64,000 nt of DNA from an uncultured Eubacterium sp. (lineage in GTDB: Bacteria; Bacillota; Clostridia; Lachnospirales; Lachnospiraceae): contig CAJUTR010000003.1 of assembly GCA_910589665.1 (NCBI GenBank), positions 102,146 to 166,145 on the forward strand, in the 5' to 3' direction. The position numbers and the translations under genes are program-made. The notes below the pieces were generated by a model that had not been told where the DNA came from, made no database searches, and worked only from the letters and a program-made list of their open reading frames with translations. Positions 8,443 through 17,240 of this stretch are shown here, one piece after another (position 1 is the stretch's first letter; every line of letters starts with the position of its first letter).

Positions 8443-10182
8443 ATGGCAAAACATTCAAGAATTGATATGGGCCCATTGACAGAGGATCTGCCGGAATGGT
8501 CGATTTCTCCTGAAATAAATGTGCAAGATTTAAAGAAAAAGGAAACAAAACCGGATCGTGGGGAGAGGGCGGATGCTGCATTGGATTCGGGGTTTGTTTT
8601 AGATGGAACGATTACATCACCTAGACAGGAAAATCCACATGTTAAAGCGGAGACCGCAGAAACAAATTCTCTACTGGATGAGGGGGGGGCTTTGCCAAAA
8701 CAGCCTGTGGACGATACCTTACAGATGCTCGGTGATGCAGAGGGCTCGATTACTTCTTTCGACGCGGAACAGGTTTTAGATGCGGAGCATATTTCTTCCC
8801 GCGACACATTGAGAGAGGCCGATACGTTACTCTCTGTTCCTCAGGAGGATTTCGACACAAGTAAGGGGTTACTGGATACCCAACAAGAACGGAAAAAGGT
8901 GGAGATTGCCGGTCAGTTTTTGGATGACGGACTTTTTTTTGAACAGCCGATGGAAGCGCCGTCCAAACCGAGAAAGGCAGAGATGGAGGAATTGATCTTT
9001 GAGCCGTCTTTGGAACAGTTGATGGACCAGCCAGCCGAACCAAAGGCCGAAGAAGCGGAAGAACCATACAACAGTCCGACGTTAGAACAACTGTTAGAGG
9101 AGTCCGGGGCGGAAGCCGTCTTAAATGAAGCGTCTGAATTGGAAGCCGTCACGGTAGAACACGATGTCGTTGCCGAACATTTGGGTTATCTAGCAAATTC
9201 AACGAATGACTGGGAACAGTCCGAGAATGCGCTGAGCGAAGCGGCGGCTATGTTATTAAATATTTCTGGAGAGCGAGCCAAGGATGAGGAGAAAGAAGAA
9301 CTTCAATCTCTTCGGCAGGGATTGGATAGCATTACGGCGAGTATCCATCGTATGAGTGCTTCTGCCAGGGAAGATATGGCTGACGTGATTGAGCAGACAC
9401 AGAGGGAAAATGAGCTGTCTGAAGCGGTACAGGCAGAGACGGTAACAACGGAACGCACAATACAGTCGTTCGGCCAGAAACCTGAACAGACATCCGAGGT
9501 CAGGAAAACGGTGCAGATGAGAACGCTGGAACCTTTGGATGAGTCCGTTTCGAGCGGCATGGACGTTGATCAAATATTAGAAAAATATAAGTCTTTATCG
9601 TCAGAGACGGAAAAAGCATCCATGAGACAGACGTCTGGACCAGCAGCAGAAATGAAAAGACAAACGGTGGAACAGCCCGCCGCCAATTCCAAACCGATCG
9701 TCATGAAAACACTGACGCCATTGGATGAATCCGAGACGAGTGGCATGAATGTGAATGGTATCGCAGAACTGTACAAGAAACCGGAAGCAAAACGTTCGAA
9801 ACGAGAATCGGAACGGAAACATATAAAAGCTTCCAAACAAGAATCGGAGCAGAGACGTGGGAAGGCTTCAGATCAGGAATTTGAGACGACGATCATTCCC
9901 GAAGGAGAAGAAACAGCGGATGGATTTCGTTTTGTCGTAGATAAAGGAATCGTAGAAAATCCAGTGGAATGGCGGATTGACGCTTCATTTCAAAGCGGAG
10001 GGCAGGATGACCCTTCGGCGCAGACGGGATCAACGGTAGAGAATGACAACGACGTTCTCACGGTTTCTGATGTGGAAGATAAATTAAAGAAGCAGGAAGT
10101 AGAAGTAAAGCGGAGAAGAGTGGAAAAAAGCAGGATGGAAAACAGTTCTGGGTTTGCTTATGCGCTGAGCGATCTGAAATAG
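8443..10182 (+). CDS. Large acidic, mostly disordered protein of unknown function
   Basis: About 579 residues, very rich in Glu, with no signal peptide or membrane segment, so probably cytosolic. Two internal repeats stand out. One is a pair near residues 355-385 and 425-455 with the pattern TLxPLDESxxSGMxVxxIxxxYK. The other is a looser pair around residue 185, EPSLEQLMDQ and SPTLEQLLEE. A middle stretch near residues 260-330 looks helical and could form a coiled coil; the C-terminus is highly charged. Short linear repeats in a disordered chain suggest a scaffold that binds partners. ATG at 8443 is chosen because AAAGGGG sits 9 bases upstream; 8437 and TTG 8434 are alternatives. No family recognised. 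Confidence 0.75.
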   Translation: MAKHSRIDMGPLTEDLPEWSISPEINVQDLKKKETKPDRGERADAALDSGFVLDGTITSPRQENPHVKAETAETNSLLDEGGALPKQPVDDTLQMLGDAEGSITSFDAEQVLDAEHISSRDTLREADTLLSVPQEDFDTSKGLLDTQQERKKVEIAGQFLDDGLFFEQPMEAPSKPRKAEMEELIFEPSLEQLMDQPAEPKAEEAEEPYNSPTLEQLLEESGAEAVLNEASELEAVTVEHDVVAEHLGYLANSTNDWEQSENALSEAAAMLLNISGERAKDEEKEELQSLRQGLDSITASIHRMSASAREDMADVIEQTQRENELSEAVQAETVTTERTIQSFGQKPEQTSEVRKTVQMRTLEPLDESVSSGMDVDQILEKYKSLSSETEKASMRQTSGPAAEMKRQTVEQPAANSKPIVMKTLTPLDESETSGMNVNGIAELYKKPEAKRSKRESERKHIKASKQESEQRRGKASDQEFETTIIPEGEETADGFRFVVDKGIVENPVEWRIDASFQSGGQDDPSAQTGSTVENDNDVLTVSDVEDKLKKQEVEVKRRRVEKSRMENSSGFAYALSDLK

Positions 10183-10224
10183 AGCGGAAATAGCGGGAGA
10201 GGACAGCGAGTTTTTTTCTAGGTG

Positions 10225-10253
10225 TTGACAAAGGGAGGGCATAGGAGTATAAT
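10225..10253 (+). promoter_or_regulatory. iscR operon promoter, perfect consensus
   Basis: TTGACA at 10225-10230, 17 bases, TATAAT at 10248-10253. The following bases contain the repeated octamer ATTAAAAT within GATTAAAATAAT and AATTAAAATGG, which could be part of an operator for the Rrf2 protein encoded next; that role is inferred. Confidence 0.8.
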
Positions 10254-10373
10254 ACCTTTAATCCCGATTAAAATAATAGGAATTAAAATGGTAGGATATA
10301 TAATGTCAGGTGATACGCAAAAAGTCACGGAAAGATCCAGGCAGAACTTTCCCGTGCAGAAATGAAGGTAGCG

Positions 10374-10817
10374 ATGAAGATTTCTACAAAAGGTCGATAC
10401 GGTCTTCGAGCCGTGATCGACATTGCGATTCATGGGGAGAATGAGCCAGTCCCGCTCGGTGATATTGCTATACGGCAGGACATTTCCATGAGTTATCTGG
10501 AACAGCTGATTGCAAAGTTAAAAAGAGCGGATATTGTCACGAGTGTTCGGGGAGCAAAGGGAGGATATTCCCTTGCGGTATCGGCAGACAGGATTTCGGT
10601 GGGGGATATTCTGCGTGCCCTGGAAGGAGACCTGGCGCCGGTCAATTGTGCAGAGGTTATGGAAAACGGCGTCCCCTGTAAGGAGTCAGGACAATGTATT
10701 TCGAAAGTTGTTTGGAAGCGGATCAGCGACAGCATCCATCATGCGGTCGATAACCTTATGCTTTCAGATCTTCTTACCGATGCGGACGCAGATGCAGATA
10801 AAAATGGCGGCTGCTGA
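10374..10817 (+). CDS. iscR: Rrf2-family regulator, IscR-like
   Basis: A 147-residue winged-helix repressor. The opening MKISTKGRYGLRAVIDIA and the recognition region MSYLEQLIAKLKRADIV with RGAKGGYSLA are diagnostic of Rrf2. Three cysteines (NCAEV, PCKES, QCISK) sit where IscR binds its iron-sulfur cluster, although the spacing differs from E. coli, so cluster sensing is likely rather than certain. The ATG at 10374 has GAAGG just upstream and matches the family N-terminus; 10362 would add four residues. It heads iscR-iscS-iscU behind a very strong promoter, consistent with autoregulation of Fe-S cluster assembly by cluster status. Confidence 0.88.
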   Translation: MKISTKGRYGLRAVIDIAIHGENEPVPLGDIAIRQDISMSYLEQLIAKLKRADIVTSVRGAKGGYSLAVSADRISVGDILRALEGDLAPVNCAEVMENGVPCKESGQCISKVVWKRISDSIHHAVDNLMLSDLLTDADADADKNGGC

Positions 10818-10889
10818 TGGGTGGCAGTCATGAGCAGCGTATCGTTATAGAGACGAACAGGATGAACTTAGAAAGGAGAATGACAGGAA

Positions 10890-12074
10890 ATGAGTGAATT
10901 TATATATTTGGATAATGCGGCGACTACGGCGGTACGGCCGGAAGTAGTAGAGGCCATGCTGCCCTATTATACGGAGAATTTTGGAAATCCGTCCAGCGTA
11001 TATGATTTCGCCGCTAAAAATAAAAAAGCGGTGAACGATAGCAGACAGATCATTGCCGACGCGTTGCACGCCGATATGAGAGATGTTTATTTTACGGCTG
11101 GTGGAACCGAGGCGGACAACTGGGCCCTGATAGCTTCAGCGGAAGCGTATGGGGACAAGGGAAAGCATATTATTACGTCAAAAATAGAGCATCATGCAAT
11201 TCTTCATACGTGTGATTATTTGGAAAAACGAGGGTTTGAGATAACATATGTAGATGTGGATGAGAAGGGGATCGTTCGGCTCGATCGTTTGAAAGAAGCG
11301 ATCCGCCCCGATACGATACTGATTTCCATCATGTTTGCCAATAACGAAATCGGTGCCATACAGCCGATCCGAGAGATTGGCGGGATTGCCAAAGAGCATG
11401 GCATCCTGTTCCATACCGATGCGGTACAGGCGTTCGGACAGATCCCGATCGATGTAGAAAAAGATAACATTGATATGTTAAGCGCCAGCGCGCATAAACT
11501 TCATGGGCCAAAGGGGATCGGTTTTTTGTATATCCGCAAAGGATTAAAACTCCGTTCCTTCATTCACGGAGGAGCGCAGGAGCGAAAACGTAGAGCGGGG
11601 ACGGAAAACGTGCCGGGAATCGTCGGTTTTGGAACGGCTGTATCCCTGGCCGTATCAACGATGGAAGAACGCACGAAACGGGAGGCAGAGGTTAGGGATT
11701 ACCTGATCGAGAAGATTGAAAAAGGTATCCCGTACTGCCGGTTGAACGGTCATCGGAGTGATCGCCTGCCGAATAACGTAAATTTCAGTTTTCAGTTTGT
11801 AGAAGGGGAATCGTTGTTGATCATGCTCGACATGGAAGGGATATGTGCGTCTAGTGGTTCTGCCTGTACATCAGGCTCTCTCGACCCGTCCCATGTCCTA
11901 TTAGCGATCGGACTCCCCCACGAAGTGGCGCATGGTTCCCTCCGGATGACGCTCAGCGAGGATACGACGAAGGAAGATGCCGACTATGTTGTGGATAAAT
12001 TAACTGGCATTGTGGAAAAGCTTCGGAGCATGTCGCCTCTGTATGAGGATTTTGTAAAGAAGAACTCACACTAA
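10890..12074 (+). CDS. iscS: Cysteine desulfurase (NifS/IscS type)
   Basis: A PLP enzyme that removes sulfur from cysteine and passes it as persulfide to the scaffold encoded next. 394 residues. Visible: YLDNAATT at the N-terminus, the PLP-contact GGTEADN near residue 74, HTDAVQAFG, the Schiff-base lysine in SAHKLHGPKG near residue 203, and the mobile catalytic cysteine in SSGSACTSG near residue 328, in the class I loop form. Start after AAAGGAG. It is followed 24 bases later by iscU. Confidence 0.95.
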   Translation: MSEFIYLDNAATTAVRPEVVEAMLPYYTENFGNPSSVYDFAAKNKKAVNDSRQIIADALHADMRDVYFTAGGTEADNWALIASAEAYGDKGKHIITSKIEHHAILHTCDYLEKRGFEITYVDVDEKGIVRLDRLKEAIRPDTILISIMFANNEIGAIQPIREIGGIAKEHGILFHTDAVQAFGQIPIDVEKDNIDMLSASAHKLHGPKGIGFLYIRKGLKLRSFIHGGAQERKRRAGTENVPGIVGFGTAVSLAVSTMEERTKREAEVRDYLIEKIEKGIPYCRLNGHRSDRLPNNVNFSFQFVEGESLLIMLDMEGICASSGSACTSGSLDPSHVLLAIGLPHEVAHGSLRMTLSEDTTKEDADYVVDKLTGIVEKLRSMSPLYEDFVKKNSH

Positions 12075-12098
12075 CTATTGGATTGGAGGAAAAAATAA

Positions 12099-12539
12099 AT
12101 GTATAGTGAAAAAGTGATGGATCATTTTAGTAATCCGAGAAATGTCGGGGAAATCGAGGATGCGAGCGGGGTAGGTACGGTCGGAAATGCGAAATGCGGC
12201 GACATTATGCGGATCTACCTTGATATAGACGACGATGGGATCATCAACGACTGCAAATTTAAGACGTTTGGCTGCGGCGCCGCGGTGGCGACGAGCAGTA
12301 TGGCAACCGAACTGGTCAAGGGAAAATCCATTGAAGAGGCTATGCAGGTTACAAACAAGGCTGTGATGGAGGCATTGGATGGACTTCCACCAGTGAAAGT
12401 CCATTGTTCTCTTCTAGCCGAAGAAGCCATTCACGCGGCTCTTTGGGATTACGCGAAAAAACATGGTATCATGATCGAAGGGTTGGAAGAACCGAAGTCC
12501 GATATCCATGAGGATGAGGAAGACGAAGAAGAGTATTAA
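12099..12539 (+). CDS. iscU: Fe-S cluster assembly scaffold
   Basis: 146 residues of the IscU/NifU N-terminal type. It builds [2Fe-2S] and [4Fe-4S] clusters with sulfur from the desulfurase. The three ligand cysteines are visible in NAKCGD, FGCGAA and VHCSLLAE. An acidic C-terminal tail (EDEEDEEEY) is extra. Strong GGAGG site before ATG 12099. The stop overlaps the convergent PHP phosphatase gene by 4 bases. Confidence 0.94.
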   Translation: MYSEKVMDHFSNPRNVGEIEDASGVGTVGNAKCGDIMRIYLDIDDDGIINDCKFKTFGCGAAVATSSMATELVKGKSIEEAMQVTNKAVMEALDGLPPVKVHCSLLAEEAIHAALWDYAKKHGIMIEGLEEPKSDIHEDEEDEEEY

Positions 12540-13486
12540 TTGTCAAATTTGTGGAATGTCGGTTTATGGCCAATAAACGTAGTGTAATGGTCAAAACCGG
12601 CTTTTCTTACGATTCGTTCGGCATCTGCAAACCGGCCTGCCATCCGTTCCGCCGTGTGGGCATCCGAGCCAAACGTAATCTGTTCTCCACCCAGTTCCCG
12701 GAAGCGGCGGATGATGTCCTCATTCGGATTTGGCATGACGCCGCCATTTTTGTATCCTGACGTATTCACCTCGAGAGAGATTCCACGTTTCACGATGATC
12801 CGGAGTATTTCATCGATCACATCCGCATACATTTGGTAGGAATAAAAACGGCGGCCTGACGGAGCGTACCGAACGATGTAGTCGAGGTGGCCGAATGTGT
12901 CGATCCGTACGAATGAGTCGTTTTTGTCAGGATGACTGTTTTTACTTGAAAGATTGTTGTGCTCGATCTTTCGGGATCTGTCGGAAGTGTTGTTTCCATT
13001 GATGCTGTTACAGGTAGACGCCGCATAGGTGTGTTGTACATTTTGTAACGCTGCCTCAAAATAAGCAGCAATCCCTTTTTTCTCTCCAAACGCCTCCCAA
13101 TATTGTGGAAAATACGGATCCATATCATCGACCAGATGAATGGATCCTATGATATAATCCAGTCGTTTGTCCCGGCTCAACTCGATATTTTTTTCAATCG
13201 CATCTAGTTTTAATCCAATCTCAACGCCGCGGAATATTTGCAGTCCGGCGCCATATGTTTGTTCCATCTGACAGATCTGTGTCAGATATTTCTCGAGGTC
13301 AAACGTAAACGGCGGACAGTCGGACGAGTTGTCAAAGCTGTATTCCGCTGGGAAATGATAATCCATATGATCGGTAAACGTAAGGCCGCGCAGACCGGTG
13401 CGTATGGCCTGTTTTACCATTTGTTCCATTGGTGTGTCGCTGTCGGTCGAAAATGCCGTGTGTACGTGAGAATCATAGTAAATCAT
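12536..13486 (-). CDS. PHP-domain phosphatase, histidinol-phosphatase (HisJ) family
   Basis: 316 residues. A PHP metal-site opening (DSHVHTAFSTDS), TFTDHMD, the conserved EIG after FRGV, GSIHLVD, HLDYIVRY and a closing GSDAHT give the histidine/aspartate ligands for three metals in the HisJ/YtvP group. Members dephosphorylate histidinol phosphate or other small phosphates; no other his genes lie nearby, so the substrate is open. A stretch of about 40 Asn/Ser-rich residues near residue 165-200 appears inserted between two conserved blocks. AGGAGG precedes the ATG. The start overlaps the rqcH stop (ATGA at 13483-13486), so the two form an operon. Confidence 0.85.
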   Translation of the reverse strand: MIYYDSHVHTAFSTDSDTPMEQMVKQAIRTGLRGLTFTDHMDYHFPAEYSFDNSSDCPPFTFDLEKYLTQICQMEQTYGAGLQIFRGVEIGLKLDAIEKNIELSRDKRLDYIIGSIHLVDDMDPYFPQYWEAFGEKKGIAAYFEAALQNVQHTYAASTCNSINGNNTSDRSRKIEHNNLSSKNSHPDKNDSFVRIDTFGHLDYIVRYAPSGRRFYSYQMYADVIDEILRIIVKRGISLEVNTSGYKNGGVMPNPNEDIIRRFRELGGEQITFGSDAHTAERMAGRFADAERIVRKAGFDHYTTFIGHKPTFHKFDN

Positions 13487-15243
13487 CGGTTTCCTCCTGT
13501 GTCGATCTCTTTGATATGGCTGATATCCGGGGATACGACCATAGAATAATTGGTGTAATAAACGACAAATCCGGATTTTCCTCCGTTCGGCCGTTTCACA
13601 TGTTTCTTTTGCACATAGTCGATCTCGACTTTTGGTGAATTTCGCTTTTGGGAGTAAAAGGCGGCGAGGCTTGCCGCTTCCTCAAATGTGGTGATCGGCG
13701 GCTCTTCATTATTGCATTTTATAACGACATGAGAGCCGGGCGCCTGCTTGACATGAAACCACCAGTCACTTCCCGAGGCAAATTTAAACGTCAGGTAATC
13801 GTTCTGGTAATTGTTCTTGCCGACATAAATATCATATCCATCCGACGAAACATAATGAAGCGGGTTGCTTTTCGGCGTCATTTGTTTATTTTTGCGCCGG
13901 CTCACGCGGCTTTTGATAAACCCATTATCGATCAGTTCCTGTTTGATCTGTACAAGGTCTTCTTCCTGACGGGCAATATCAAGTGCAGTCAGGATGGTGT
14001 CCAGATGTTCAAGAAGATCTTTTGTTTCCGCGATCTGGGTCGTGACGGCCTCAAATGTCCGTTTGAGCTTATTATATCGGTTAAAATAATGATTCGCGTT
14101 TTCCGAAGGGGAGAGCGTGGGATCGATCGTTATACGGACTTCTTTGCCATCGTAGTAATTGGTACAGATGAGAACCTGATCCTCTGCTCCCAGCTGGTAG
14201 CCGTACGTATGGATCAGTTCGCCGTATACTTTAAACTTGTCCCTCTTTTTCGTATCAGAAAGCTGTTTTTCCTGTATGGAAAGTTTCTTTTGCGCTCTTT
14301 CCCGGAGCGTCGTCACATGTTTCCGCAGTTCCATTGATTTTTGCCGGATCCGCTGAATGATTTCTTTTTCGGAATAATAATTCTCAACCGTCTCGCTCAT
14401 CGTGGGAAATGCCTGGTGGGTAAGTCCTTCGTACATCGTAAGCGGAAAGGCTGAAAATTCCACTGGTTCATCGTTGTCCCATACGATTTCCGGGGCGAAT
14501 TTACCGGCTCGGGTGTGTTCGAGCATTTCCTTTAAAGACTCAAACAGGCTGGCGCGCTGGTTTCCGTTTAATGAGGCAAACGGGGTGTCACCGTCGATCC
14601 TGCTCCGGTCAGCGATTTCGTGCGCCGCGGGTAAGCTGATCCCCGTAAAATAGCGGCAAAGTCCCTGGACTACAGTGGACGGCTGGGTTACGACCTCGTT
14701 CATCCAGGCATCGGTTGTGATCGCGAACGGATCGTGTTTCTGCTTGGTGTTGGGAATAAAATAATCCCGCCCAGGCAGCACTTCCCGCACCGAGCTGACG
14801 AGGGAAGAGACGTGTTTGATACTGTCGATGATCTTATTTGTATCGTCTACGAAAATGATATTACTGTGTTTTCCCATGATTTCTATGATCAGGCATTTCG
14901 TTACTTCATCTCCTAGTTCATTCCGATTTTCCATTTCGATCCGTATGACCCGTTCAAGGCCGTACTGGGAAATGTCCGTGATCCGCGCCCCGCTCAGGTG
15001 TTTTCGCAGCAACATGCAGAAATTCGGTGCCGTAAGGGGGGATGCTTTTGGTTTTTCCGTGAGATAGACCAAAGGAAGGGAGGGGTTTGCGGAAAGAACG
15101 AGCTTATTTGTAACGCCGGTTTTTTTTATCGTTAACAGCAGTTCGTCTGATTCCGGCTGGGCAATTTTCTGTAAGCGTCCGCCTGTGAGCTGCTCGGACA
15201 GTTCAGATGTAAGCGCCGCAACGGTAAATCCATCAAAAGCCAT
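13483..15243 (-). CDS. rqcH: Rqc2 homolog RqcH (NFACT family)
   Basis: 586 residues with an N-terminal NFACT-N domain (MAFDGFTVAALTSEL; GRLQKI; the conserved HPNIIF-like segment appears here as KHSNIIF), helix-hairpin-helix and coiled-coil middle, and NFACT-R domain near the C-terminus (HYVSSDGYDIYVGKNNYQND, PGSHVVI). In B. subtilis RqcH binds stalled 50S subunits and recruits tRNA-Ala to add alanine tails to incomplete chains for degradation. Older annotation calls it a fibronectin-binding protein. AGGAGG precedes the ATG. First gene of a two-gene minus-strand operon, divergent from yicC. Confidence 0.92.
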   Translation of the reverse strand: MAFDGFTVAALTSELSEQLTGGRLQKIAQPESDELLLTIKKTGVTNKLVLSANPSLPLVYLTEKPKASPLTAPNFCMLLRKHLSGARITDISQYGLERVIRIEMENRNELGDEVTKCLIIEIMGKHSNIIFVDDTNKIIDSIKHVSSLVSSVREVLPGRDYFIPNTKQKHDPFAITTDAWMNEVVTQPSTVVQGLCRYFTGISLPAAHEIADRSRIDGDTPFASLNGNQRASLFESLKEMLEHTRAGKFAPEIVWDNDEPVEFSAFPLTMYEGLTHQAFPTMSETVENYYSEKEIIQRIRQKSMELRKHVTTLRERAQKKLSIQEKQLSDTKKRDKFKVYGELIHTYGYQLGAEDQVLICTNYYDGKEVRITIDPTLSPSENANHYFNRYNKLKRTFEAVTTQIAETKDLLEHLDTILTALDIARQEEDLVQIKQELIDNGFIKSRVSRRKNKQMTPKSNPLHYVSSDGYDIYVGKNNYQNDYLTFKFASGSDWWFHVKQAPGSHVVIKCNNEEPPITTFEEAASLAAFYSQKRNSPKVEIDYVQKKHVKRPNGGKSGFVVYYTNYSMVVSPDISHIKEIDTGGNR

Positions 15244-15312
15244 TTATAGTTCCTCCTGTATTCAATGATGGGGGCAAACGGCATGTTGGCCTTTTGACCC
15301 TGGCATCATTAT

Positions 15313-15341
15313 ATTATATTTACGGGAAAAAAGAAAGACAA
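15313..15341 (-). promoter_or_regulatory. rqcH promoter (minus strand)
   Basis: Reading the minus strand, TTGTCT (15341-15336), 17 bases, TATAAT (15318-15313). It is back-to-back with the yicC promoter, and the two -35 regions are three bases apart. Confidence 0.6.
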
Positions 15342-15344
15342 ATC

Positions 15345-15373
15345 TTGACTTATGTTTCCAAGTCCTTTATAAT
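15345..15373 (+). promoter_or_regulatory. yicC-remA-gmk promoter
   Basis: TTGACT at 15345-15350, 17 bases, TATAAT at 15368-15373. Confidence 0.75.
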
Positions 15374-15437
15374 AATACGGAGCATTACCAAAAAAAGCAA
15401 TTGAGTCGAACACTCTGGCGCGGAAATGAGGAATAAA

Positions 15438-16316
15438 ATGGTAAGAAGTATGACTGGCTATGGAAAGTATGAGGCAGAGAACGAAGATGCCCGTCTTACG
15501 GTAGAAATCAAATCAGTAAATCACAGATATTGCGATATTTCTATCCGTCTTCCCAAAAACCTGAATTTATTTGAAAATGACATAAGAAGGCAGATCAAAA
15601 AGAGCGTCAGCCGCGGGAAGATTGATGTGTACATCACTTATGAAACGCTCGGTTCCGGAGCAGCAAATATCACATACAACAGGGATCTTGCGAGATCTTA
15701 TATGGAACTGCTTGCCGGTATGGCATTGGATTTTCAGATTGCCAATGATCTGGATGCGTTTACCCTTTCGAAATACCCGGAAGTATTCACGCTGCAGGAA
15801 CAGGCTGTGGATACGGAGAAATTACGGGAACTGGTTGATACGACAGTGGCAGGCGCTTTAAAGGAATTTATACGAGCGAGGGAAGCAGAAGGGGAAGAAT
15901 TGAAAAAAGATCTGCTCCTCAAGCTGTCAGAATTGAAAAAAGCGGCAGATGACATTGCCGGGCGCTCACCGCATATTTTTGAGGATTATAAGGAACGGCT
16001 GCGGGCAAAAGTGACAGAACTTTTGGGCGATACAAAACTGGACGAGAGCGTGATGGCAACGGAACTTGTGATCTATGCCGATAAAATATGTGTCGACGAG
16101 GAACTGGTCCGGATGAACAGCCATATCAAACATATGAGAGAAACGCTTGAAAATGAGGAATCGGTGGGAAGAAAACTTGATTTTATCGCGCAGGAATTGA
16201 ACCGGGAGGCAAATACCACACTGTCGAAAGCGAATGATCAGGTAATCTCCGATCAGGGCATCCTTTTAAAAACGGAGATTGAAAAGATCAGGGAGCAGAT
16301 TCAGAATCTGGAGTAA
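15438..16316 (+). CDS. yicC: YicC-family endoribonuclease-like protein
   Basis: 292 residues with the signature opening MVRSMTGYGKYE and SVNHRYCDISIRLP, and the C-terminal block SDQGILLKTEIEKIREQIQN. YicC proteins are ring-shaped ribonucleases; in E. coli YicC acts on the small RNA RyhB. They lie next to gmk in many bacteria, as here. I start at ATG 15438, which has GAGG at 15428-15431 and matches the family N-terminus; 15426 would add four residues. First gene of the block ending at rpoZ. Confidence 0.9.
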   Translation: MVRSMTGYGKYEAENEDARLTVEIKSVNHRYCDISIRLPKNLNLFENDIRRQIKKSVSRGKIDVYITYETLGSGAANITYNRDLARSYMELLAGMALDFQIANDLDAFTLSKYPEVFTLQEQAVDTEKLRELVDTTVAGALKEFIRAREAEGEELKKDLLLKLSELKKAADDIAGRSPHIFEDYKERLRAKVTELLGDTKLDESVMATELVIYADKICVDEELVRMNSHIKHMRETLENEESVGRKLDFIAQELNREANTTLSKANDQVISDQGILLKTEIEKIREQIQNLE

Positions 16317-16333
16317 TGAAGGAGTTCTTTCAT

Positions 16334-16576
16334 ATGGCATTTGTAAATATCGGATACGGTAACATAGTAAACAGCGACAAGGTGATCAGCATCGTGAGTC
16401 CGGATGCGGCGCCGATGAAACGGATGATCCAGAGTGCGAAAGACGATGGGACAGCGATTGATGCCACTTGCGGGAAAAAGACAAAATCGGTCATGGTGAT
16501 GGAGAACCACATGCTTGTCCTTTCTTCCCTCCTTCCGGATACGATCGCCGGCCGGTTTAACAACATAGAAACATAG
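16334..16576 (+). CDS. remA: RemA-like regulator (DUF370)
   Basis: 80 residues with the family blocks VNIGYGN, VISIVSPDAAPMKRMI and DATCGKKTKSVMV. In B. subtilis RemA is a DNA-binding activator of biofilm-matrix and osmoprotection genes that forms ring oligomers. The ATG at 16334 has AAGGAG nine bases upstream. It lies between yicC and gmk, its standard place in Firmicutes, which supports the call despite the small size. Confidence 0.9.
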   Translation: MAFVNIGYGNIVNSDKVISIVSPDAAPMKRMIQSAKDDGTAIDATCGKKTKSVMVMENHMLVLSSLLPDTIAGRFNNIET

Positions 16577-16603
16577 GATTAGACAACGATTTGGAGGTTG
16601 TAT

Positions 16604-17236
16604 ATGAAAAAAGGAGTATTGGCGGTGATATCGGGCTTTTCTGGTGCGGGTAAGGGCACGATCATGAAGGAACTGATCAAACGATATGACTACTTTTTGT
16701 CGGTTTCTGCGACGACCCGCCGGCCGAGAGACGGTGAGGTGGACGGGAAAGATTATTATTTTCACACGAGAGATGAGTTCCAGCAAATGATTGATAACGG
16801 CGAGCTGGTAGAATGGGCGGAGTACGTCGGAAATTTTTACGGCACTCCGAAAAAACGCGTCGAAGAGCAGCTGGATCAGGGACGGGATGTCCTGCTTGAA
16901 ATCGAGATGCAGGGCGGGATGCTCGTAAAACAGCAGTTTCCAGATTCTCTCCTGATCTTTATTTCCCCGCCATCGGCAAACGTGTTGAAAGAACGTCTTG
17001 CCGGCCGTGGGACGGAATCCGCCGAAGAAATCGAACGGCGCCTGCTCCGTGCGGTTGAGGAAGTAAAATACATGAAAGACTATGATTATATCATTGTCAA
17101 TGATGATCTTGAGGATGCGATCAATCAAGTGAACGACCTGATCCAGTACGATCATTATAAAGCCTGCAACAGCGCGCATCTTATAGAAAAAATGGAACAT
17201 GAGATTGGTACGTTTGCATCAAGGAAGGGAGAGTAA
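16604..17236 (+). CDS. gmk: Guanylate kinase
   Basis: Phosphorylates GMP to GDP with ATP. 210 residues. P-loop SGFSGAGKGT near residue 10, the GMP-binding SATTRRPRDGEVDGKDYYF, and the lid region RLAGRGTESAEEIERR. GGAGG at 16593-16597 supports ATG 16604 rather than the upstream TTG. A long open frame on the opposite strand (16301-17200) is a shadow. The next gene begins five bases after the stop. Confidence 0.95.
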   Translation: MKKGVLAVISGFSGAGKGTIMKELIKRYDYFLSVSATTRRPRDGEVDGKDYYFHTRDEFQQMIDNGELVEWAEYVGNFYGTPKKRVEEQLDQGRDVLLEIEMQGGMLVKQQFPDSLLIFISPPSANVLKERLAGRGTESAEEIERRLLRAVEEVKYMKDYDYIIVNDDLEDAINQVNDLIQYDHYKACNSAHLIEKMEHEIGTFASRKGE

Positions 17237-17240
17237 AGAC

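Noticed and set aside
9781..9870. Repeated Lys/Glu codons in the acidic protein as a possible DNA repeat
   Set aside because: Only loosely repeated (ESERK and ESEQR); the DNA is not clearly tandem.
13648..14337. 229-codon open frame on the + strand inside rqcH
   Set aside because: It is the mirror of conserved rqcH codons and has no ribosome site; it is a shadow.
16301..17200. Long open frame (299 codons) on the minus strand across remA and gmk
   Set aside because: The + strand genes have clear family motifs and ribosome sites; the antisense frame has no ribosome site and its translation resembles no family.
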